This document shows positions 36,371-42,877 of a stretch of 64,000 bases of DNA, piece after piece. The first letter of the stretch is position 1, and every line of letters begins with the position of its first letter. This DNA is from Tissierella sp. Yu-01 (GTDB lineage Bacteria; Bacillota; Clostridia; Tissierellales; Tissierellaceae): contig NZ_CP120677.1 of assembly GCF_029537395.1 (NCBI RefSeq), positions 2,318,566 to 2,382,565 on the forward strand, given 5' to 3'. The notes beneath the pieces were generated by a model, which was not told where the DNA came from, did not search any database, and saw only the letters and a list, made by a program, of their open reading frames with translations. A program made the translations under genes and the position numbers.

Positions 36371-37447
36371 CTATATGATTAATGGTGTTAATAAAAATGC
36401 AAGTGTAAAGGCAGTAATTAACCTAATTACAGTACCAATAAGAGCTGAATTTAATATTTCCTTTTCGGTTAAGTTAGTAATTGGTTTCCAAGTAGTTGGT
36501 ATCTGACCGAATATAACGGATAATGGAAGACCAGAGTTTGCTAGTACAAAAGATCCTACAATTAATCTCGGGTCTGTACTTTCAACGACTTCAATCAATT
36601 GGGCCATAGCTAAAGTTGGGCTGGCAAGAATGGTTACAATACCTGTAGCTGGCTCTATATGAAGGAATTGTAACATTGATGTTAAACCAGATTCAATATA
36701 AGCCCATATGCCAAAGTAGTCCAATACCCCGATAACTGAAAAAACAGCTGCTATGGCTGGAATTATTACGAGTAGCAGCAACTCCGTTCCTTCAATGGCA
36801 GAACTAAACAGAGTTTCTAGTAAAGGTGTATCTGGGGTGAATCTAGGAAGTTCTTCTAATTCTACTCTTCTTGTATCCCTATAGATTGTCGCTTTAAGAA
36901 GGAATGGAATCACGACTAAAGGCGCAATAATAGATAGTAGAATAACTGGTAATGCAGGTATTCTAAATTTACTTAAAGCTATTAAGCCAATTACGAAAGT
37001 TGCAAAGGATTGAGGAGCTTGTATCATTGTAGCAATACCCATTTTTTGTTCATCTCTTGTTGCATTTGCCTGCACTAAAACAGGACCAGCTATTCTTCCT
37101 GCGGCATTTATATCACCCAGCACATTATAAACACCTGGTATAATAACAGAAGGGTTTATCTTGAGAAATTTCATAATAGGTAAAAAAACTCTTATCAAGC
37201 CATCGGTAAAACCTAAACGTTCAAGTATTCTGCCTACAATAACACTCACTATTACAGCTACACCAACGTTACTTATGAGGAATATCTCAATAGCTACAGG
37301 ATATACTTTTCCTATAATAACGTCTACCAAGTCTGAAAGTGAACTAGGTGAGAAGAATAATATTATTACTGAGAGGAGAACAAGACATATACCGATAATT
37401 TCGTTTCTACTCCACTTATTCCTAGGTTGATTATTAATGTTATTCAT
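36371..37447 (-). CDS. GATE/nucleoside-recognition-domain membrane protein
   Basis: A 358-residue integral membrane protein with about ten hydrophobic helices. It contains two regions resembling the nucleoside-recognition (Gate) domain: PVAIEIFLISNVGVAVIVS near residues 51-70 and GTELLLLVIIPAIAAVFSVIG near 220-240. Conserved Asn and Gly residues lie in GVYNVLGDINAAGRIAGP. Such proteins are thought to move nucleosides, bases or small solutes. It is the first gene of a two-gene minus-strand operon with the amidohydrolase and is preceded by GGGAGGG. The substrate is inferred only from that pairing. Confidence 0.7.
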   Translation of the reverse strand: MNNINNQPRNKWSRNEIIGICLVLLSVIILFFSPSSLSDLVDVIIGKVYPVAIEIFLISNVGVAVIVSVIVGRILERLGFTDGLIRVFLPIMKFLKINPSVIIPGVYNVLGDINAAGRIAGPVLVQANATRDEQKMGIATMIQAPQSFATFVIGLIALSKFRIPALPVILLSIIAPLVVIPFLLKATIYRDTRRVELEELPRFTPDTPLLETLFSSAIEGTELLLLVIIPAIAAVFSVIGVLDYFGIWAYIESGLTSMLQFLHIEPATGIVTILASPTLAMAQLIEVVESTDPRLIVGSFVLANSGLPLSVIFGQIPTTWKPITNLTEKEILNSALIGTVIRLITAFTLAFLLTPLII

Positions 37448-37543
37448 AATAATCCCTCCCTTAAATATTAATACTATGTTATTCTAGGGATGATAAAGTG
37501 TTACTTTTGAAGGAATTGGCAAAAACATTTATAGTCAAGCTAT

Positions 37544-37743
37544 TAATAATAGAAATCCGCTCATGGTTTCGCCCTTGAAGAATTCTAAAGTTCATTCCAT
37601 TAAAAAACCCTACAACTTTCAATAACCGCTACGCTCTCAAGGGTCTATCTCTAAGGTTGTGAAAGTTGCTTAACGGATTTTTCAATTACATTCACTAAGA
37701 ATTCTACCAAGTCCTGCAAATGTTCGCTAAATTTCTATTATTA
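37544..37743 (-). repeat. Family A repeat, full copy (200 bp, terminal inverted repeats)
   Basis: The element is bounded by perfect 13-bp inverted ends, TAATAATAGAAAT and ATTTCTATTATTA. A second, inverted copy is at 47053-47246. Inside is a conserved stem (CCGTTAAGCAACTTTCA with TGAAAGTTGTAGG...TTAATGG). It has no coding capacity and lies in the 460-base gap before the sigma factor gene. Confidence 0.88.
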
Positions 37744-37761
37744 TAGCTAATCTATAGAAGT

Positions 37762-37856
37762 AAACCCGAGATGCTTCACTAACGTTCAGAATGGCAACAT
37801 ACCTGTCATTCTGAGACGGTCAGAATAAGTATTGCTTTCGAAGAATCTCGGGTTTG
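37762..37856. repeat. Family C palindromic repeat (95 bp)
   Basis: Outer arms AAACCCGAGATGCTTC / GAAGAATCTCGGGTTT and inner arms TCAGAATGGCA / TGTCATTCTGA form one long interrupted hairpin. Half-copies lie at 47005-47042 and 60021-60055. It ends 52 bases before the sigma factor start. Confidence 0.85.
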
Positions 37857-37908
37857 TAATGAACTTTTTCATATGGTAAATACTCTTATATATGAAGGTG
37901 GTGAACAG

Positions 37909-38427
37909 GTGGAAACAATAGAACTTATTAAAAAGGCTAAAAGTGGAGATAAGGAGGCCCTGCTAAGTCTAATAATGACTCAGCAGGCTGACTTTTATAA
38001 ATTAGCCTATGTATATATGAAAAATGAACAAGATGCAATGGATGCCTTACAGGATATGATAGTCGTTTTATATGACAATATTTCTAAGCTAAAAAAGAAT
38101 GAATCCTTTTACTCATGGAGCAAGACAATATTGGTAAATTCCTGTAAAGCTAAGCTAAAGAAGAACAATAAAGTAATATCCTTCGAGGAAATAAAGGAAC
38201 CAGATGGGGATTATTCAGAAAATCCTGAGGATAAAATAGTTCTAGATAAATACTTATCCACATTAAGCATGAAACATCAGGAAGTTATCAAGCTTAGATA
38301 TTATATGGATTTAGATTATGAAATCATAAGTCAGGTTCTGAAGATTCCACTTGGTACAGTTAAATCAAGATTGAATGCTGGAATGAAGAAGCTAAAGGAA
38401 GCCCTTGGAGGTGAATATTATGAATAA
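37909..38427 (+). CDS. ECF-type RNA polymerase sigma factor
   Basis: A 172-residue sigma-70 family factor. Region 2 (about 10-75) has LIMTQQADFYKLAYVYMKNEQDAMDALQDMIVVLY. Region 4 (about 115-170) has LSMKHQEVIKLRYYMDLDYEIISQVLKIPLGTVKSRL, a complete helix-turn-helix for the -35 element. A longer frame begins at 37873, but the GTG at 37909 follows AAGGTGGTG and matches where region 2 normally begins. The next gene overlaps by 8 bases and is a DUF4179 protein, the usual membrane anti-sigma partner. The signal sensed is unknown. Confidence 0.92.
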   Translation: METIELIKKAKSGDKEALLSLIMTQQADFYKLAYVYMKNEQDAMDALQDMIVVLYDNISKLKKNESFYSWSKTILVNSCKAKLKKNNKVISFEEIKEPDGDYSENPEDKIVLDKYLSTLSMKHQEVIKLRYYMDLDYEIISQVLKIPLGTVKSRLNAGMKKLKEALGGEYYE

Positions 38428-39739
38428 ATTAGAAAGTTTATTAAATGAAGAGAAGGAGAACTTAGATAATATTAATATTCCTGAGGACATGGAAGATAGA
38501 CTGAGATCTGCATTAGAAGAAATTCCTGTAAAAAATAAAAGGAAATTCCATTTAAAAACTGCAGCGATAATAATTATAGTACTATTATTAAGTTATAATG
38601 TAGACACCTTAGCTTTCTATGGGAAAAGACTTATTGGATACGACAATGTAATGAATGGAACATTGCAGGAGTTAAATGATTCAGGTAGAGGTCAGATTAT
38701 TAATAAAACTTATACATTTAGTAATGAGGTATCTGTTACATTAGATGGAGTAATGATGGATGCAAATAACTTAATTATGTTTTATACGATTGAGGATCCC
38801 GAGAAAAATGTTGAAGAAGTAAGTTCAAGAATGAACATTAATGTTTCAGGATTTCTAAATAATAATCTAGGATATGGTGGTGCTGGCGAAACAGATAATG
38901 AAGGCAGATACCAGAGATGGGTAGTTACGACTAGTAGGGCTCCTAAATTTTATGAGAAAACTCTAAGCTTGAATATCTCATATTCGCCTGAAGGGAAAGA
39001 TGTAGAAGAAGGAGAAATAAGATTTAAACTTGATAGAAATGCTGCATTAGGAAATAACATAACTATACCTATTAATAAGAAAGTTCATTTAAGAGAAAAT
39101 AATAGTATAACTGTCAAGTCTATGGTGGCATCTCCGACTATAACAGTAGTAAAAGGCCAGATACAAAATATTTTACAATTAGGATGGGATCAAATAGTTG
39201 GTGAAAGATTTAGTGCTTCTGATATTGAGATGTCTCTTTATGCTGATAAAATAGAAGTTCCTATGCAAGGTAGAAGTATATCAACAGACATGAAAGGTAT
39301 GAACTTTGAAATTAGATTCGATACATTACCTCAAGAGGTTAAGACGCTAGAATTGAAATTAACTTCCTTTATTAATGTTCATGAAGTAGATGAGCCCATC
39401 AAACTAAAAAAGGGTGAAGAAGATACTGTAAAAATATTAGACCAAGAAATAACTATTAACGATGTATATGAAGAAGATGGGAATACCTTTGTAAAGATTA
39501 CATCAGAAGAATATACAACTCTTCCAAGGGTAAGCTTAAATATAAATGGAACAGAACAAAGATTAGTTCGAACAAGACCTGTAGATATGGAAAAGGTAGT
39601 ATCGGGGGAAAGTGCTAAGATTTACTATACTAGAATCTTAGAGTTTGCTGGAATTGGTGAAGACTTAAAGCTTCAGATTAAAGGACTTTCCTTCAATGAA
39701 ACCTTTGACGAAGTTATATTTAGCTATAATTTTAGGTAG
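38420..39739 (+). CDS. DUF4179 membrane protein, probable anti-sigma factor
   Basis: A 439-residue protein. The N-terminal cytosolic segment (1-45, NKLESLLNEEKENLDNINIPEDMEDRLRSAL) resembles the sigma-binding start of this family. One TM helix (LKTAAIIIIVLLLSYNV) lies near 48-65. A large extracellular beta-rich domain follows, with the DUF4179 block VTLDGVMMDANNLIMFYTIEDP near residues 103-125 and a C-terminal DUF5643-like part. It is co-translated with the sigma factor gene and probably holds that factor at the membrane until an envelope signal is sensed. The start ATG at 38420 has GGAGGTG upstream. Confidence 0.87.
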   Translation: MNKLESLLNEEKENLDNINIPEDMEDRLRSALEEIPVKNKRKFHLKTAAIIIIVLLLSYNVDTLAFYGKRLIGYDNVMNGTLQELNDSGRGQIINKTYTFSNEVSVTLDGVMMDANNLIMFYTIEDPEKNVEEVSSRMNINVSGFLNNNLGYGGAGETDNEGRYQRWVVTTSRAPKFYEKTLSLNISYSPEGKDVEEGEIRFKLDRNAALGNNITIPINKKVHLRENNSITVKSMVASPTITVVKGQIQNILQLGWDQIVGERFSASDIEMSLYADKIEVPMQGRSISTDMKGMNFEIRFDTLPQEVKTLELKLTSFINVHEVDEPIKLKKGEEDTVKILDQEITINDVYEEDGNTFVKITSEEYTTLPRVSLNINGTEQRLVRTRPVDMEKVVSGESAKIYYTRILEFAGIGEDLKLQIKGLSFNETFDEVIFSYNFR

Positions 39740-39750
39740 GACAAAAATAT

Positions 39751-39787
39751 AAGGCGAAAAAGGAATCGACCCTTTTTCGCCTTTTTC
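39751..39787. terminator. Terminator T1 (left copy of a 34-bp direct repeat)
   Basis: A 13-bp stem AAGGCGAAAAAGG / CCTTTTTCGCCTT is flanked by A and T tracts. Bases 39751-39784 are 32/34 identical to 41494-41527 in the same orientation. The pair brackets the Fic block. Confidence 0.92.
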
Positions 39788-40484
39788 AAGTCGTTTGATT
39801 ACTTTTAAATGTATTATATACAATTAAAACTGGACTATCATTAGTTGCTATTTTCTTTAAAAAATCCTCCTGCTCCTCTTTTGTAATCGGTTTGGTAATC
39901 TTCATGAATATTTTTATCATTTTGTCATAATCACAGTTAAAAGCATCTACACTTGCTTCTATCATCTCTATATCGGATATATTTGAAAAATCGATAGTAT
40001 AACCTGCAACTTTTGCCAAATACTCAATCATTACCCTTTGAACTCTACCATTACCTTCTCTAAAAGGGTGTAATACATTTAATTCTCCTAAATAATACGC
40101 AAGTTTATTATATATATTTTTACTATCTAATCCTATCAAATATCCTTCTTCTTTTAGCTTAGAATATATTTTTTCAGCATTTTCTACAATATACATGTAA
40201 TTACAAAATTGATTACCTTTTGATATATTTACAGTCCTTAATTCTCCAGCCCAATCATAAATATCTCTAAAGATATGTTTGTGTATATTTTGTAAATGTT
40301 TTAAATTAAAAACTCCTTTTATAGGCTTATCTTTTATTTCAGCTATAGATAAAGATGTATATTCCAATTCAGCTATATTAAGTTGTTCGCTATTTGTAAT
40401 ATTAAATTTGTTCCTTAATACAAATGAGTTTGGATAACAATATTTTATATCCCATTCATAACTATAATCATAACTCTTATTCAT
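39786..40484 (-). CDS. Fic-domain protein (AMPylating toxin candidate)
   Basis: A 232-residue Fic protein. The catalytic loop HPFREGNGRVQR near residues 132-143 has the invariant His, acidic Mg residue, GNGR and second Arg, so nucleotide transfer to a target hydroxyl is likely. The preceding flap is VFNLKHLQNIHKHIFRDIYDWAGELRTVNISKGNQF (residues about 60-95, typical of VbhT/BepA-type Fic domains). The inhibitory glutamate motif is not in this protein; it is in a separate 55-residue gene directly upstream (40495-40662), which makes this a class I toxin-antitoxin pair. Targets are unknown; DNA gyrase and topoisomerase IV are known targets of this family. Confidence 0.9.
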   Translation of the reverse strand: MNKSYDYSYEWDIKYCYPNSFVLRNKFNITNSEQLNIAELEYTSLSIAEIKDKPIKGVFNLKHLQNIHKHIFRDIYDWAGELRTVNISKGNQFCNYMYIVENAEKIYSKLKEEGYLIGLDSKNIYNKLAYYLGELNVLHPFREGNGRVQRVMIEYLAKVAGYTIDFSNISDIEMIEASVDAFNCDYDKMIKIFMKITKPITKEEQEDFLKKIATNDSPVLIVYNTFKSNQTT

Positions 40485-40494
40485 AATACCATAC

Positions 40495-40662
40495 CTATAT
40501 CCTTACAGTATGCTTTTGAATAATTCTTTTCTTCATCTCATCAAAAGTTACTTGATCTGACAAACATACCCTAATTCTCTGTTTATCTTCTTCTCTTAAG
40601 TGCATTCCTTCCATAGCCATAGTTCCAGTTACTTCTTTGATTATTTGTTCTATATCTTTCAT
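40495..40662 (-). CDS. VbhA-like Fic antitoxin
   Basis: A 55-residue gene too short for many callers. The translation begins MKDIEQIIKEVTGTMAMEGM and ends KRIIQKHTVRI. TMAMEG at residues 14-19 fits the class I inhibitory motif [S/T]xxxE[G/N], whose Glu blocks the second Arg of the Fic loop. The remaining part forms two more helices, as in VbhA. The ATG is preceded by AAAAAGGTG with good spacing, and the fic gene starts 10 bases after the stop. Motif, size and position all agree. Absence of the motif in the Fic protein itself supports the pairing. Confidence 0.82.
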   Translation of the reverse strand: MKDIEQIIKEVTGTMAMEGMHLREEDKQRIRVCLSDQVTFDEMKKRIIQKHTVRI

Positions 40663-40729
40663 AGGTATCACCTTTTTAACTATTATATACTTAACTATAT
40701 TATAACATAAGTAACTCTAATGTAATATA

Positions 40730-41335
40730 CTATGCAACTTTAACATCTATATTATTTTTCTTTATATTCAGTAAATCTTTTCTTATATCATCAAATTTAA
40801 TCTCTAGATTGCCGTGATAATGTCCGCATACGTGGGATAATGTTGTATGGGACTTATTTAGCCTTTTATCTACCCAATGAGAGTCGTCTTCTTCTAGAAT
40901 TCTTTCGTAATCATCCATAGATGCTAACAAGATATCTATATTACTAAGAATGGCTCTATTATCTTTAACGCAATATTCTAATGCAGTATCAATAATAGAA
41001 GTTTTCTCATTTCTACTTCTCATATATACTTTGGAATAACTATAGGCTTCTCTATCATAATTTGATACTTCATCTATACAGTCATAATAATCTTTCTCTA
41101 ATATAAGTGCAGCTAAATCAGGATTTTTTCCATAGTTTTTAAATATGTTTCTAATTATTTCTGAATTTCTGATTACTTTGCTAAAAAACAGATTATAGTT
41201 TGATGGATTATCACACTTATATGCAAATACTTCCACGTCATTTAATGTTTTTCTTGCCTCCTCAGATAATGTAATACCGTATAAACTTAAATATTCTCCT
41301 AAATCAGCTAAAACTATGCTTGGCTTAATCTTCAT
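40730..41335 (-). CDS. Unknown protein upstream of the Fic/antitoxin pair
   Basis: I do not recognise this 201-residue soluble protein. It is mainly helical, rich in Asp, Asn and Tyr, with short repeats such as DLAALILEKDYYDCIDEVSNYD and ILSNIDILLASMDDYERILEED. These distantly recall the helical Clp-N type of repeat, a weak match. A possible His/Cys motif SHVCGHYHG lies near residue 165-175. It is 67 bases before the antitoxin on the same strand and, with it, lies between the two 34-bp repeats. It could be a third partner of the module or a passenger. An SD-like GAGGAG precedes the ATG. Confidence 0.7.
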   Translation of the reverse strand: MKIKPSIVLADLGEYLSLYGITLSEEARKTLNDVEVFAYKCDNPSNYNLFFSKVIRNSEIIRNIFKNYGKNPDLAALILEKDYYDCIDEVSNYDREAYSYSKVYMRSRNEKTSIIDTALEYCVKDNRAILSNIDILLASMDDYERILEEDDSHWVDKRLNKSHTTLSHVCGHYHGNLEIKFDDIRKDLLNIKKNNIDVKVA

Positions 41336-41493
41336 TATTAATCCGCTCCTCTATTTTTATTTATAGTAATAGCTTGTCCAAAAACCCTTATATTTATACA
41401 TAATAAGGATATATTCTCAAAAATAGATTTTTTATTAGATGAAGATACTCAGTAAAATGCAGAGTCCATACATATAAAGACAAGTGTAAATAA

Positions 41494-41527
41494 AAAGCGA
41501 AAAAGGAACCGACCCTTTTTCGCCTTT
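41494..41527. terminator. Terminator T2 (right copy of the 34-bp direct repeat)
   Basis: A hairpin nearly identical to T1, with one stem mismatch. It ends the radical SAM-queT transcript on the minus strand, six bases past the queT stop. The region 41336-41493 holds no gene that I can support. Confidence 0.88.
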
Positions 41528-41533
41528 AGTGTG

Positions 41534-42004
41534 CTAAAACTCCGTAACCAACCTCTCAACATATTCATTTCTCATCACATACTTAATCACTGGTATGCCT
41601 ATAATTGTTACAACTACAAACTCTGAAAGCATAATTTGTCCTGTAATTAAAAAGAAGTTAACTGGTTCTGTTGATAAAAACATTATTTCAAGTCCTATTA
41701 TAAAGCTGAAAAATGCTGGCCATATACTTGCTAAGAAAATGTTTTTAGTCTTGCTCATAGCAGTTAAAGCTAAAAAGCTAGCTAAACTACCAAAGATTAC
41801 ATCCACAATACCAAATGGACTAGCTATATTTGCTATAGCACAGCCTATTGTCAATGGTACTACATAAAATGGATCGAAATATGCTAACAAAGTCATTATT
41901 TCAGATAATCTAAATTGTAAAGCACCATATGCTGGTAGTGTTAAAGTTAGTATTGCATAAATAGCAGCAACTACTGCTCCTCTTACAAGTTTGTTAGTCT
42001 TCAT
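41534..42004 (-). CDS. queT: QueT-type queuosine precursor transporter (ECF S component)
   Basis: A 156-residue membrane protein with about five helices. The N-terminal block AAIYAILTLTLPAYGALQFRLSEIMTLL is the QueT hallmark. The rest, FDPFYVVPLTIGCAIANIASPFGIVDVIFGS, matches substrate-specific S components that use a shared EcfAAT module encoded elsewhere. It should take up preQ1, queuine or a related base. The ATG at 42004 is chosen over the GTG at 42013 because TAGGTG precedes it. It overlaps the radical SAM gene by 11 bases. A preQ1-I-like leader lies before the pair. Confidence 0.88.
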   Translation of the reverse strand: MKTNKLVRGAVVAAIYAILTLTLPAYGALQFRLSEIMTLLAYFDPFYVVPLTIGCAIANIASPFGIVDVIFGSLASFLALTAMSKTKNIFLASIWPAFFSFIIGLEIMFLSTEPVNFFLITGQIMLSEFVVVTIIGIPVIKYVMRNEYVERLVTEF

Positions 42005-42698
42005 CGCTTTCACCTACCCCAAAGTCAGTATTATTCCATAGTACTTCAATGTTTTCCATTTTATCAAGGCAAGAATACTCATCTCTAAACCAAGCTATAA
42101 GCTCTGGATCAGCCTTCACAGGTGTAGTATTGTTGACAAAGATATTAATGCAGCCACGTTCAAAATACTTTAGCAAAATATCAATATCATTAGAAATCAT
42201 TTCCTTAGTTTGCCCTTTGATTCCAACCAATAGACAAATAGTATCGAAATAGCCTGCTACTTCTTCGGGGCTATTGAAAATAACACCCTTTTTTAAATAC
42301 TTATTTCTAAATTCATCGTCAAAGGTTTCAATACCACATTTAAATTTCACATTGATACCTAGAAAATAGTCTCTTATTTCCTGAAGCCTATTGTGATAGC
42401 TATAATAGCTTTCAAAATAAATCTCACTTATTCCTTTTTCTAGTACTATGTCTTTTATATCTTGTAAGCTTTCCTTGGGTAATTCAAATACACTTGCAGA
42501 GTTTATAATCTCCAATTTCTTAAATTCACCGGTGATGTTCTTCAATACTTCTCTATTAAATTCAATCATGGCTAATTCGTCCTTGCAATTATCTTCGATA
42601 TAATCGCAAAAAAAACATCGCCCCCATGTGCATGGGCGCGATTTTAATAATACAATTTCACGTGGATTTTTTTCTAAAATCCTACTGTATCTTATCAT
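41994..42698 (-). CDS. Radical SAM protein with CX4CX2C motif, possibly queuosine-precursor salvage
   Basis: A 234-residue small radical SAM-type protein. The cluster motif is CTWGRCFFCDY near residues 23-33, four residues rather than the usual three between the first two Cys. Later strands are EIINSASVFELP, EIYFESYYSYHNR, KCGIETFDDEFRNKYLKKG (GxIxG-like substrate/SAM region) and INIFVNNTTPVKADPELIAWF. The overlap with queT and the preQ1-like leader point to cleavage or remodelling of queuine-type bases, as in the queuine lyase (QueL) proposal. That assignment is inference. The ATG uses AAGGGAGTG, part of the riboswitch pseudoknot. Confidence 0.85.
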   Translation of the reverse strand: MIRYSRILEKNPREIVLLKSRPCTWGRCFFCDYIEDNCKDELAMIEFNREVLKNITGEFKKLEIINSASVFELPKESLQDIKDIVLEKGISEIYFESYYSYHNRLQEIRDYFLGINVKFKCGIETFDDEFRNKYLKKGVIFNSPEEVAGYFDTICLLVGIKGQTKEMISNDIDILLKYFERGCINIFVNNTTPVKADPELIAWFRDEYSCLDKMENIEVLWNNTDFGVGESDED

Positions 42699-42703
42699 CT
42701 TAT

Positions 42704-42742
42704 CACTCCCTTGATTTTTATAGTGGGTCCCAAGGAAACACT
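42704..42742 (-). promoter_or_regulatory. preQ1-I-like riboswitch (candidate)
   Basis: On the minus strand: P1 AGTG (42742-42739) pairs with CACT (42725-42722). The loop TTTCCTTGGGACC ends in a C just before the P1 3' strand. An A-rich connector ATAAAAAT follows, then CAAGG (42713-42709) pairs with CCTTG of the loop. This is the H-type pseudoknot layout of preQ1-I. CAAGG is part of the Shine-Dalgarno AAGGGAG of the radical SAM gene, so ligand binding would repress translation. P1 is only 4 bp, so this is a candidate. Confidence 0.72.
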
Positions 42743-42877
42743 CTCACATTTTTTAAAAGACTATATAAATTTATCACCTTTTTATGAGTATTGCAAGTAG
42801 AACTAATTTATGCTTAAAGATTTCTTTACACTAATTACCTGGTATTGTAAAATATAGTAAGATGTAGCTCTAGGGGG

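Noticed and set aside
37544-37743. Insertion sequence with transposase
   Set aside because: The element has inverted ends but only 200 bp and no coding frame, so it is reported as a non-autonomous repeat.
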